A DNA stretch of 64,000 bases from Enterocola sp045611845 (GTDB lineage Bacteria > Bacteroidota > Bacteroidia > Bacteroidales > Paludibacteraceae), in the NCBI GenBank assembly GCA_045611845.1, contig JAZKXZ010000018.1:22804-86803 (forward strand), given 5' to 3'. The position numbers and the translations under genes were made by a program. Below are positions 44,154 through 52,901 of the stretch, in pieces. Position 1 is the stretch's first letter, and each line of letters opens with the position of its first letter. Below the pieces are notes generated by a model, which ran no database searches, had not been told where the DNA came from, and saw only the letters and a list, made by a program, of their open reading frames with translations.

Positions 44154-44840
44154 CTACTCAAAAGAAAAGTAAGGCGCCACACGCAAAATATCTTCTTCTT
44201 TAAGGTCTTCGTCCACTACCATATCGTATAGGCTGTTGTATCTCATTTCCACTTGGAGTTCTCTGTTTTCTACTATAGAGAGTGCCTGATAATATGAAAT
44301 ATATGGATGCGCTTTAAGCTCTTTTACGGTGGCAGTATTCACTTTTATTTTCCTTATGAGCGTGGTGTCTACCTGTAGTTGATTTTTTATTTTTTGGTAG
44401 GTTTCATCGGGAAATTTATACACCTCTAGCAGTTGTTCCGCTCTGTAAAATCCACCTAGTTTTTCTCTATAAGACACTATCATTTTGGCATAGCCACTAC
44501 CTATGCCACGTAGTTGTTTCAATCGTGTGGTATCGGCAGAGTTTAGTTCTACCATTTCATCGGTTTTAGCAGAGCGTCTTGTGGCTTTATCGCTGTGTTT
44601 AAAGCTGTTTGGGTTGTTTGAGCCCTTCGACAGGTTCAGGGATCCACTCAGGGACCGACTTTGTTCTACAGGGGCTTCAGATGTAGAAACAAAAGGTTCC
44701 CCCACATTTTCTGCAGAGGAACCTTCATATCTGTTTGCAAGTAATACTCTAAAAAGTAAAAATAATGATGCAATAAGAAGAAGTGCTATTACACCTCTTC
44801 TCTCTCCTTTTGTAAAGAAGAAATAAGCCTTCCAATTCAT
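44154..44840 (-). CDS. Membrane-anchored helix-hairpin-helix protein (ComEA-like)
   Basis: The 228-residue protein has an N-terminal transmembrane helix (GVIALLLIASLFLLF), a Ser-rich linker, and two helix-hairpin-helix units. These are ELNSADTTRLKQLRGIGSGY and IKVNTATVKELKAHPYISYY. The fold binds DNA backbone, as in the ComEA DNA receptor. The linker contains a REP-like palindrome translated in frame (44620-44658). The gene converges on the OmpA gene with one base between stops. Confidence 0.82.
   Translation of the reverse strand: MNWKAYFFFTKGERRGVIALLLIASLFLLFRVLLANRYEGSSAENVGEPFVSTSEAPVEQSRSLSGSLNLSKGSNNPNSFKHSDKATRRSAKTDEMVELNSADTTRLKQLRGIGSGYAKMIVSYREKLGGFYRAEQLLEVYKFPDETYQKIKNQLQVDTTLIRKIKVNTATVKELKAHPYISYYQALSIVENRELQVEMRYNSLYDMVVDEDLKEEDILRVAPYFSFE
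44620..44658. repeat. REP-like palindromic insertion inside the HhH gene
   Basis: CCCTTCGACAGGTTCAGGG is followed by ATCCACTCAGGGACC. It resembles the widely dispersed CCCTTCGACAGGCTCAGGG family. It lies in frame in the linker of the HhH protein (translated as SLSGSLNLSKGS) and is noticeably GC-richer than its surroundings. Confidence 0.6.
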
Positions 44841-44882
44841 AAGAAAAAGGTTTTAAGTGATGGTTAATAAATATTGTTTGTT

Positions 44883-46223
44883 TTAGATAAATGATCCTAT
44901 AAATACTACTAAGATACAAACTGGTGCAATGTAACGAAGTGCAAATGCGTATGCTTTAAACAGCCACATTGCATATTTGTTATTTCTAGCAAATTCTACA
45001 TAAAGAATCTTTTCTTCAAGAATCCAACCTGCATAGATTGAGATTGCCATACCGCCTAGTGGAAGTAGGATTACTGCTGATACATAGTCGAAGATATCGA
45101 ATACGCTTTTGCCAAATAATGCAAGTTCTGGCATTGCTCCGCAAGAAAGTGAAGCAAACACAGCCATAAAGATTACAAGCACTGTGATGATGATAGCAGA
45201 AAGTGTACGACTAATTTTAAATGTTTCGTGTACGTATGCTGTAACCACTTCTAGTAGTGAAATGATAGATGTAAGCGCTGCAATGAATAGTAATGCGTAG
45301 AACATAATAGCAAAGATTTGTCCGCCTACCATTTGTTGGAATACGTTTGGAAGCACCACATATACAAGACCTGCGCCTTGTGATGGTTCTAGACCAAATG
45401 AGAATACTGCTGGGAATATCATTAAACCTGCAAGCACTGCCACAAGTGTGTCGATACTAATAATTTGAACTGCAGTACTTGGTAAGTTTACATCTTTTTT
45501 AAAGTATGAAGCGTATGTGGTTAAACAACCCATACCTAAACTTAATGAGAAGAAACATTGACCCATAGCGTCTAGAATTGTTCTAGAGGTAACTTCTGAA
45601 AAGTCTGGATAGAATAAGAATTTAAGACCTTCTGCTGCTCCATCTAGTGTTAAAGAATAACCTACTAGACCCAACATAAGGATGAAAAGAAGTGGCATAA
45701 GGTAACGCGAAACGCCTTCGATACCAGACTGTACGCCACGGCTAATAATAAAGCAAGTAACACCCATCACTATTACCACAAGCAAAATTGGGTAGAAAGT
45801 ACCACCTGTAAGATCGGCAAACATTTGTTGGTATACCTCTGGTGAATGTCCTTGAAGATTACCTACTATAGCTTGGAAAAGATATTCAGCTGTCCAACCA
45901 AGAACTACAGAATAGTAGCCCATAATAAGGAAACCAGCCAATACTCCTAGGTAGCCTATCTTGCTCCAAAATTTATTGTTTGTGAATTTTTTGTATGCTT
46001 GCACAGCGTTTGCTTGTGCACGTCTGCCCACTGTAAACTCCGCAAGCACCACTGGAAGACCTAATAATATTAAACAGAAGAAGTAAATTAAAAGGAAAGC
46101 TCCACCGCCGTTGTTACCCAAGATAAATGGGAAGCGCCATATATTTCCTAAACCTACAGCAGTACCTACTGTAGCTAAAATAACTCCTAATTTGGATGTA
46201 AATCCGTTTCTATTTTCTGACAT
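44883..46223 (-). CDS. Sodium-dependent transporter, NSS (SNF) family
   Basis: The 446-residue protein has about eleven transmembrane helices and the family signature GTAVGLGNIWRFPFILGNNG at the sodium/substrate site in TM1. Bacterial NSS proteins (LeuT, MhsT, TnaT) take up amino acids or related compounds with sodium. The substrate cannot be assigned. It is transcribed away from argR. Confidence 0.92.
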   Translation of the reverse strand: MSENRNGFTSKLGVILATVGTAVGLGNIWRFPFILGNNGGGAFLLIYFFCLILLGLPVVLAEFTVGRRAQANAVQAYKKFTNNKFWSKIGYLGVLAGFLIMGYYSVVLGWTAEYLFQAIVGNLQGHSPEVYQQMFADLTGGTFYPILLVVIVMGVTCFIISRGVQSGIEGVSRYLMPLLFILMLGLVGYSLTLDGAAEGLKFLFYPDFSEVTSRTILDAMGQCFFSLSLGMGCLTTYASYFKKDVNLPSTAVQIISIDTLVAVLAGLMIFPAVFSFGLEPSQGAGLVYVVLPNVFQQMVGGQIFAIMFYALLFIAALTSIISLLEVVTAYVHETFKISRTLSAIIITVLVIFMAVFASLSCGAMPELALFGKSVFDIFDYVSAVILLPLGGMAISIYAGWILEEKILYVEFARNNKYAMWLFKAYAFALRYIAPVCILVVFIGSFI

Positions 46224-46324
46224 AATATCTGATATTTAATCAATAATCGGCAAATATAATAAAAAAAGTTGATTATTAGGCTTCTTAGTTTGCAGAAACT
46301 TATGAATAAATAAGAAAAAAGGAG

Positions 46325-46470
46325 TACCTTTGCAGTCCTTTTTTTAATAGGCTTACAATTTTTGTGTTAAATTTTCAAGTTTTATGCATAAAATTGCATA
46401 ATTTCTTGTATAAAAATGCGATTTATTCAAGTTTTTTGCATATTTTTGCAAAATATTTTGAATATATTCA
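46325..46470 (+). promoter_or_regulatory. argR promoter region with an ARG-box-like palindrome
   Basis: A TACCTTTG -7 box lies at 46325-46332. Downstream, TGAATATATTCA (46459-46470) is a perfect 12-bp palindrome, with half-sites like those of ARG boxes but closer spacing than in E. coli. It lies 13 bp before the ArgR start, where it could mediate autoregulation of the operon. TTGCATAAAATTGCATAA and TTGCATATTTTTGCAAAA nearby add further repeated half-sites. Confidence 0.5.
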
Positions 46471-46483
46471 TTCATTATGCACT

Positions 46484-46936
46484 ATGAAAATTAAAGCAGA
46501 CAGACTAAAAGTGATAAAAGAAGTGGTTGCAGAAAATATTATCTGTAATCAGGACGATTTGCTTAAGATATTGAGAGAGAGGGGTTTTGAACTTACACAA
46601 GCTACACTTTCTAGAGACCTTAAACGCCTTAAAATAACAAAAGCACCTACCGAAGATGGCGACTATTGCTATAGCATAAACCCTAATCCTATGGTGATAA
46701 GAAAGGGCGAAAGCAAGATTATAGGTACCAATTCGTTGGAGTTTTCTGGTCATCTGGCTGTGCTTAAAACTAAAGTAGGTTACGCAGGCGGTATTGCTGC
46801 AGAGATAGATAGTAGAGCTTCTAATGCTATCTTGGGCACAATTGCAGGCGACGACACCATATTAATTATACCACGCGAGGGTTTTTCTCGCGCCGAAATA
46901 ACTAAAATTTTATCTAACGTAATAGAAAATTTTTAA
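46484..46936 (+). CDS. argR: Arginine repressor
   Basis: The start at 46484 gives 150 residues, the family length; the frame is open farther upstream, but only through promoter sequence. The N-terminal winged helix has QATLSRDLKRLKI, and the C-terminal oligomerisation and arginine-binding part has GTIAGDDTILII. It senses arginine and represses the following biosynthetic genes. The next gene starts 3 bp after the stop. Confidence 0.93.
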   Translation: MKIKADRLKVIKEVVAENIICNQDDLLKILRERGFELTQATLSRDLKRLKITKAPTEDGDYCYSINPNPMVIRKGESKIIGTNSLEFSGHLAVLKTKVGYAGGIAAEIDSRASNAILGTIAGDDTILIIPREGFSRAEITKILSNVIENF

Positions 46937-46939
46937 ACG

Positions 46940-47569
46940 ATGAAAGCGGAAGACGTAAAAATTATAGTAGCAGACGAAAGCCACATAAGCTACGTTGACA
47001 CTATTTTGTCTACCATTGAGGCGGCAGCTAAAGTACGTGGTACTGGTATAGCAAAACGCGACCCTGAATACGTGAAAAAGAAGATATTGGAGGGCAAGGC
47101 TGTAATTGCACTTTTTGGCGATGAATTCGCGGGTTTTAGCTATATTGAGACATGGGGTAATAAGAAATATGTTACCACATCTGGTCTTATTGTGCCAGAA
47201 AAATTTAGAGGACTTGGTCTTGCACGACGCATCAAACATAAAACATTCTCACTTGCTAGAGAACGTTGGCCAGAGGCTAAAATCTTTAGTTTAACTTCTG
47301 GTGCTGCAGTTATGAAACTAAACACTGCACTCGGTTACCTTCCTGTTACATTTGCCGACCTTACAGACGACGAAGATTTCTGGAAAGGTTGTAAGGGTTG
47401 TGTAAACTACGATGTGCTTCAACGCACTGGTCGTCGTTATTGCATTTGCACAGGTATGCTTTTCGACCCTAAACAAAAAATGTGCACCGACGCAGCGAAA
47501 CGCGAACTTAAGAGCGACAAACCAAAAGGGTTCTTTGCGAAGCTGAAAGACTTATTTGTAAATAATTAA
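46940..47569 (+). CDS. GNAT acetyltransferase of the arginine operon (candidate acylglutamate synthase)
   Basis: The 209-residue protein has a GNAT domain (GLIVPEKFRGLGLARRIKH gives the acetyl-CoA loop). Its Cys-rich C-terminal extension contains KGCKGCVNY, RYCICTG and KMCTD. It lies between argR and argG, and no argA or argJ is in the window. In Bacteroides the same position holds a GNAT thought to make the first acylated glutamate (acetyl or succinyl) for arginine synthesis. That role is inferred from context. The Cys pattern suggests a metal site. Confidence 0.8.
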   Translation: MKAEDVKIIVADESHISYVDTILSTIEAAAKVRGTGIAKRDPEYVKKKILEGKAVIALFGDEFAGFSYIETWGNKKYVTTSGLIVPEKFRGLGLARRIKHKTFSLARERWPEAKIFSLTSGAAVMKLNTALGYLPVTFADLTDDEDFWKGCKGCVNYDVLQRTGRRYCICTGMLFDPKQKMCTDAAKRELKSDKPKGFFAKLKDLFVNN

Positions 47570-47580
47570 ACAATAATAAT

Positions 47581-48783
47581 ATGGAAAAGAAAAAAGTTGT
47601 AGTAGCATTTAGCGGTGGTCTTGACACATCATACACCGTTATGTATTTAGCTAAAGAAAAAGGTTATGAAGTTTATGCAGCTTGTGCCAACACTGGTGGC
47701 TTCAGCGCTGAACAACTAAAACAAAACGAAGAAAACGCTTATAAACTAGGTGCTAAAGAATATGTAACACTAGACGTTACACGTGAATATTACGAAAAAA
47801 GTATCCGTTACATGGTTTACGGCAACGTACTTCGTAACAACTGCTACCCTATTTCTGTTTCTTCTGAACGTATCTTCCAAGCTATGGCTATAGCTCGTTA
47901 TGCAAACGAAATTGGTGCTTCTGCTATTGCACACGGTTCTACTGGTGCTGGCAACGACCAAATCCGTTTCGACATGACATTCCTTGTTATGGCACCTGGT
48001 GTGGAAATCATCACCCTTACTCGTGATGGAAACCTTACTCGTCAAGAAGAAGTAGATTACTTAAACAAAAACGGTTATTTTGCAGACTTCACCAAACTTA
48101 AATATTCATACAACGTAGGTCTTTGGGGTACTTCTATCTGCGGTGGCGAAATCTTAGACTCTACTCAAGGTCTTCCGGAATGCGCATACCTAAAACACGC
48201 TACAAAAGAAGGTCCAGAACTACTAAAACTTGGTTTTGAAAAAGGTGAACTTAAATCTGTAAACGGTAAAAAATACGAAGACCCAATTGAAGCTATCCAA
48301 GTGGTAGAAGAAATTGGTGCTGCATATGGTATTGGTCGTGACTGCCACGTGGGCGACACCATTATCGGTATTAAAGGTCGTGTAGGTTTTGAAGCTGCTG
48401 CTCCAATGCTTATCATCGGTGCTCACCGCTTCCTAGAAAAATACACATTAAGTAAATGGCAACAATACTGGAAAGACCAAGTTTCAAACTGGTACGGTAT
48501 GTTCCTTCACGAAAGCCAATATCTAGAACCAGTGATGCCAGACATCGAAGCTATGCTTGAAAGCAGCCAACGCAACGTTACTGGTGAGGTTACTCTAGAA
48601 CTTCGACCTCTAATGTTCCAAACTATTGGTGTGGATTCTCCAAACGACCTTGTTAAAAACAAACTTGGTGAATATGGCGAAACTGCCAAAGCTTGGTCTT
48701 CTGACGACGCAAAAGGCTTTATCAAAGTTTCAGCAACTGCACTTCGTGCTTATTATTTAGCTCACCCAGAAGAAAGAAAATAA
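47581..48783 (+). CDS. argG: Argininosuccinate synthase
   Basis: The 400-residue enzyme joins citrulline and aspartate with ATP. The N-terminal PP-loop VVVAFSGGLDTSYTV and the substrate motifs GSTGAGNDQIRFD and YSYNVGLWGTSICGGEI are intact. It lies 12 bp after the GNAT gene and 3 bp before argC. Confidence 0.96.
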   Translation: MEKKKVVVAFSGGLDTSYTVMYLAKEKGYEVYAACANTGGFSAEQLKQNEENAYKLGAKEYVTLDVTREYYEKSIRYMVYGNVLRNNCYPISVSSERIFQAMAIARYANEIGASAIAHGSTGAGNDQIRFDMTFLVMAPGVEIITLTRDGNLTRQEEVDYLNKNGYFADFTKLKYSYNVGLWGTSICGGEILDSTQGLPECAYLKHATKEGPELLKLGFEKGELKSVNGKKYEDPIEAIQVVEEIGAAYGIGRDCHVGDTIIGIKGRVGFEAAAPMLIIGAHRFLEKYTLSKWQQYWKDQVSNWYGMFLHESQYLEPVMPDIEAMLESSQRNVTGEVTLELRPLMFQTIGVDSPNDLVKNKLGEYGETAKAWSSDDAKGFIKVSATALRAYYLAHPEERK

Positions 48784-48786
48784 GAT

Positions 48787-49749
48787 ATGATTAAAGTTGG
48801 TATAGTAGGTGGTGCAGGATATACAGCAGGTGAACTGCTTCGTATTCTTCTTAATCACCCAGAAGTAGAAATTTCTTTTGTTAACAGTACAAGTAACGCT
48901 GGCAACAAACTTTATGACGTTCACGAAGGTCTTTATGGCGAAACCGAAATGGTTTTTACAGACCTACTTCCTTTCGATGAAATCGACGTTTTATTCATCT
49001 GCTCTGGTCACGGCGACAGTAGCAAATTCTTAGCTGCTCACACCCTTCCAGAAAATGTGAAAATCATTGACCTTGCTCAAGATTTCCGCGATGAAAGCAA
49101 TGGTTTCGTATATGGTCTACCAGAACTAAACCGTGAACGCATTAAAAAAGCAAATAAAGTGGCTAACCCTGGTTGCTTTGCTACTGGCATTCAACTTGGC
49201 CTACTTCCTCTTGCAGCTAAAGGTCTACTAAACGATGAAATCCATGTAAATGGCATTACTGGTTCTACCGGTGCTGGCGTGAAACCTGGTCCTACATCAC
49301 ACTTTAGCTGGAGAAACAACAATATCTCTGTTTATAAGGCGTTTAACCACCAACACTTAAAAGAAATTCGCCAATCACTAGTTCAACTTCAAAACGATTT
49401 TGATAAAGACATCAACTTCATTCCTGTGCGTGGCAACTTCTCTAGAGGTATTTTCGTGAGCACATATATTAAATGTGACCTTGAGCTTAGCGAACTAAGA
49501 AAAATATATGAAGATTTCTATGCTGACGCTGCATTCACATTTATGACTGAGGCTAACCCAGACCTTAAACAAGTGGTTAACACCAACAAAGTGATTATTC
49601 AAGTAAACAAACACGGCGACAAAGTGCTTATCCTTACTGTGATTGACAACCTACTTAAAGGTGCATCTGGCCAAGCTGTTCAAAATATGAACCTAATGTT
49701 TGGTCTTGAAGAAACTTGTGGTTTAAAACTTAAATCTGTAGCATTCTAA
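48787..49749 (+). CDS. argC: N-acetyl-gamma-glutamyl-phosphate reductase
   Basis: The 320-residue enzyme reduces acetylglutamyl phosphate to the semialdehyde with NADPH. It has the nucleotide motif GIVGGAGYTAGELLRIL, the catalytic Cys in NPGCFATG, and GSTGAGVKPG. If the organism uses succinylated intermediates, as in Bacteroides fragilis, it would act on the succinyl form. Confidence 0.95.
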   Translation: MIKVGIVGGAGYTAGELLRILLNHPEVEISFVNSTSNAGNKLYDVHEGLYGETEMVFTDLLPFDEIDVLFICSGHGDSSKFLAAHTLPENVKIIDLAQDFRDESNGFVYGLPELNRERIKKANKVANPGCFATGIQLGLLPLAAKGLLNDEIHVNGITGSTGAGVKPGPTSHFSWRNNNISVYKAFNHQHLKEIRQSLVQLQNDFDKDINFIPVRGNFSRGIFVSTYIKCDLELSELRKIYEDFYADAAFTFMTEANPDLKQVVNTNKVIIQVNKHGDKVLILTVIDNLLKGASGQAVQNMNLMFGLEETCGLKLKSVAF

Positions 49750-49754
49750 AACAT

Positions 49755-50876
49755 ATGAATTTATTTGATGTATATCCATTGTTTCCTATCGAAATTGTAA
49801 GCGGCAAAGGCTGCAAAGTTTACGATAGTGAAGGTCAAGAATATTTAGATCTTTATGGCGGTCACGCTGTAATTTCTATTGGTCACGCTCATCCTGTTTA
49901 TGTAAAAGCTATCAGCGAGCAAGTGGCAAAATTGGGCTTTTATTCAAACTCTGTTCTTAACTCATTACAAGTAAAATTTGCCGATGAATTGGGCAAAATT
50001 TGCGGATATGAGGATTACAGTTTGTTCCTAGTGAACTCTGGTGCAGAGGCAAATGAAAATGCTCTTAAACTTGCTTCTTTCCACAATGGTAAGAACAAAA
50101 TTTTAAGTTTCAAAAAGTCTTTCCACGGCAGAACTTCTGCTGCTGTGAGAGTTACAGATATTCCTAAATATGTGGCTCCTATCAACGCAGGACTAGACGT
50201 AACTTTCGTGGAACTTAACGATATTGAAACTGTACGCAAAGAACTTGCTACTGGTGAATATGCTGCAGTAATTATTGAAGGAATCCAAGGTATCGGTGGC
50301 ATTATGGTGCCAGAAGATAACTTTATGGTTGAACTTCGCGAGGTTTGTACCGAAACTAAAACCGTGCTTATCTTAGACGAAATCCAATCTGGTTACGGAC
50401 GTAGCGGTAAATTCTTTGCTCACCAATACACTGGCATCAAAGCAGACATCATCACTGTTGCAAAAGGTATCTGTAATGGTTTCCCAATGTCTGGTATGCT
50501 TATTAGCCCAGAATTCACTCCTATCTACGGTCAATTAGGTACTACTTTTGGTGGCAACCACCTTGCTTGTGCTGGTGCTCTTGCAGTGCTAAACATCATC
50601 AAAAACGAAAACCTAATCGAAAACGCTGCTAAAGTGGGTGAATACCTAATCAGCGAGCTTAAAAAGTTCCCAGAAATAAAAGAAGTACGTGGTCGTGGTC
50701 TTATGATAGGTATGGAATTTAACGATGAAATCAAGGAAATTCGTCGCAAACTCCTATTCGAAGAAAAAGTCTTCACTGGCGTGGCTGGCACACACACCAT
50801 CCGCCTTCTTCCACCTCTTGCCCTTTCAATGGCAGAAGCCCAAGACTTCATCGCAAGACTAAAACGAGTGTTGTAA
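49755..50876 (+). CDS. argD: Acetylornithine (or succinylornithine) aminotransferase
   Basis: The 373-residue class III PLP aminotransferase converts the semialdehyde to N-acylornithine. It has ILDEIQSGYGRSGKFFAHQ and the PLP lysine in TVAKGICNGFPMSG. It starts 5 bp after argC. A strong terminator follows the stop, so the operon here ends with argD; argB, argF and argH must be elsewhere. Confidence 0.94.
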   Translation: MNLFDVYPLFPIEIVSGKGCKVYDSEGQEYLDLYGGHAVISIGHAHPVYVKAISEQVAKLGFYSNSVLNSLQVKFADELGKICGYEDYSLFLVNSGAEANENALKLASFHNGKNKILSFKKSFHGRTSAAVRVTDIPKYVAPINAGLDVTFVELNDIETVRKELATGEYAAVIIEGIQGIGGIMVPEDNFMVELREVCTETKTVLILDEIQSGYGRSGKFFAHQYTGIKADIITVAKGICNGFPMSGMLISPEFTPIYGQLGTTFGGNHLACAGALAVLNIIKNENLIENAAKVGEYLISELKKFPEIKEVRGRGLMIGMEFNDEIKEIRRKLLFEEKVFTGVAGTHTIRLLPPLALSMAEAQDFIARLKRVL

Positions 50877-50896
50877 TTACACATAATATATTGCAG

Positions 50897-50925
50897 AAAA
50901 GACCAACATAATTTGTTGGTCTTTT
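50897..50925 (+). terminator. Terminator of the arg operon
   Basis: GACCAACA (50901-50908) pairs with TGTTGGTC (50914-50921), extended by A/T pairs, followed by a run of eight T. Confidence 0.85.
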
Positions 50926-50943
50926 TTTTGTGTCAACTAAAAA

Positions 50944-50965
50944 GTCTGACAAGAAATTGCCAGAC
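50944..50965 (-). terminator. Terminator of the fumarase gene
   Basis: On the minus strand GTCTGGCAA and TTGTCAGAC form a 9-bp stem with one mismatch, followed by TTTTT. Confidence 0.75.
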
Positions 50966-50990
50966 CTTAATTGTATTCTTTGAAACAAAT

Positions 50991-52604
50991 TTAAATTTGT
51001 TTGAAGAAGTCGTTGCCTTTGTCGTCTACTAGGATGAATGCTGGGAAGTCTTCTACTTCGATTTTCCAAATTGCTTCCATGCCTAGTTCTGGGTATTCAA
51101 CGCATTCGATGCTCTTAATGTTGTTTTGAGCAAGGATAGCAGCAGGACCACCGATAGAACCTAGGTAGAAACCACCATATTGTTTACATGCGTCGGTTAC
51201 TTGTTGGCTACGATTACCTTTTGCAAGCATCACCATGCTACCACCTTTAGATTGGAATAGGTTTACATATGAGTCCATACGACCAGCGGTGGTAGGTCCC
51301 ATAGAGCCACAAGCCATACCAGCAGGAGTTTTTGCAGGGCCTGCGTAGTAGATTGGGTGGTCTTTGATGTATTGTGGTAGGTCTTCACCGTTATCAATAC
51401 GTTCTTTAAGTTTTGCATGAGCAATGTCGCGACCTACAATGATAGTACCGTTTAGTGAAAGACGTGTTGAAACTGGATATTTGCTTAGTTCAGCAAGAAC
51501 TTCGTTCATTGGGCGGTTTAGGTTGATTTTAACTGCGTCGCCTTCGCCTGCTTCACGTAGTTCTTCTGGAATAAGTTCGTATGGTTTATCGTCTAGTTTT
51601 TCAATCCAGATACCGTCTTTGTTGATTTTACATTTGATGTTGCGGTCTGCAGAGCAAGAAACGCCCATACCTACAGGACAAGAAGCACCGTGACGTGGAA
51701 GACGTACAATGCGAATGTCGTGAGCAAGGTATTTACCACCAAATTGAGCTCCAAGACCAATTTTGTGTGCTTCTGCAAGCACTTGTTTTTCTAGTTCTAC
51801 ATCGCGGAATGCACGACCATATTCGTTACCTGTGGTAGGTAACTCATCGTAGTAGTGAGTAGAAGCAAGTTTTACAGTTAATAAGTTTTTCTCAGCAGAT
51901 GTACCACCAATTACGAATGCAATGTGATATGGAGGACAAGCAGCTGTTCCTAAAGACTTCATTTTTTCTACCAAGAATGGAACTAGAGTAGCTGGATTTA
52001 GAAGAGCTTTAGTTTCTTGGTATAGATATGTTTTGTTTGCAGAACCACCACCTTTTGTTACACAAAGGAATTTGTATTCCATTCCTTCTGTAGCTTCAAG
52101 GTCGATTTGTGCAGGTAGGTTACATTTTGTGTTCACCTCGTCATACATATTAAGAGGTGCGTTTTGTGAGTAACGAAGGTTTTCTTCTGTATATGTTTTG
52201 AAAACACCTAATGAAAGTGCTTCTTCATCACAATATCCTGTCCAAACTTGTTGACCTTTTTCACCGTGAATAATAGCTGTACCAGTGTCTTGGCAAAGTG
52301 GAAGTTTACCTTTTGCTGCTACTTCTGCATTACGAAGGAAAGTTAAAGCTACATATTTATCGTTTTCTGAAGCTTCTGGATCTGATAAGATTTTTGCTAC
52401 TTGTTCGTTGTGTGCACGACGTAGAAGGAAAGAAACATCGCGAAAAGCAGCGTTTGCCATTGCGGTTAAGCCTTCTTTTTCTACTTTCAAAATAGGAGTT
52501 CCTTCAAACTCACTTACAGACACATAATCCTTTGTTAATAAGTAGTACTCTGTCTTATCTTCTCCTAGTGGGAAAGGATGTTGATAATGAAATGTTGTTG
52601 CCAT
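50991..52604 (-). CDS. Fumarate hydratase, class I (iron-sulfur)
   Basis: The 537-residue two-domain enzyme interconverts fumarate and malate. It has CQDTGTAIIHGEKGQQVW with the first cluster Cys, further cluster cysteines in the middle, and the C-terminal swivel domain with YYAGPAKTPAGMACGSMGPT and GRMDSYVNLF. In Bacteroidales it serves the reductive branch to succinate. It is monocistronic with its own terminator. Confidence 0.94.
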   Translation of the reverse strand: MATTFHYQHPFPLGEDKTEYYLLTKDYVSVSEFEGTPILKVEKEGLTAMANAAFRDVSFLLRRAHNEQVAKILSDPEASENDKYVALTFLRNAEVAAKGKLPLCQDTGTAIIHGEKGQQVWTGYCDEEALSLGVFKTYTEENLRYSQNAPLNMYDEVNTKCNLPAQIDLEATEGMEYKFLCVTKGGGSANKTYLYQETKALLNPATLVPFLVEKMKSLGTAACPPYHIAFVIGGTSAEKNLLTVKLASTHYYDELPTTGNEYGRAFRDVELEKQVLAEAHKIGLGAQFGGKYLAHDIRIVRLPRHGASCPVGMGVSCSADRNIKCKINKDGIWIEKLDDKPYELIPEELREAGEGDAVKINLNRPMNEVLAELSKYPVSTRLSLNGTIIVGRDIAHAKLKERIDNGEDLPQYIKDHPIYYAGPAKTPAGMACGSMGPTTAGRMDSYVNLFQSKGGSMVMLAKGNRSQQVTDACKQYGGFYLGSIGGPAAILAQNNIKSIECVEYPELGMEAIWKIEVEDFPAFILVDDKGNDFFKQI

Positions 52605-52901
52605 ATTTAATACGATTTACAAATTTTGGTAAAGTTAGTATTTATTTTTTATTCTATCGATATTGATTAAGTATAATTTTGATTTCTAACTTTTTTAAGC
52701 TACGTAGGCTACGCCTCCGTGAATCATCTTCGTGACTCGGCAATGCTTAAGCAAGCTTATCATTGCTCTCGCTACTTGATGATTTCACCCCTCTATATGC
52801 GATTTCACCCCATAATTTGCTTCAAATATCCCATTTTATCGTGATTTTATGATATTACACGCGAGTGTGTGTAATTTTGCGGCACGTTAAAATAATTATT
52901 T
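52605..52901. repeat. Intergenic region with a long hairpin element
   Basis: No gene is seen. GTGAATCATC (52719-52728) pairs imperfectly with GATGATTTCAC (52778-52788), and inside it GCAATG (52740-52745) pairs with CATTGC (52761-52766). The inner part CTTAAGCAAGCTTAT is identical to the complement of the hairpin at 17164-17190, while the arms differ by paired changes. Upstream, GTAGGCTACGCC forms a second small dyad. Confidence 0.6.
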
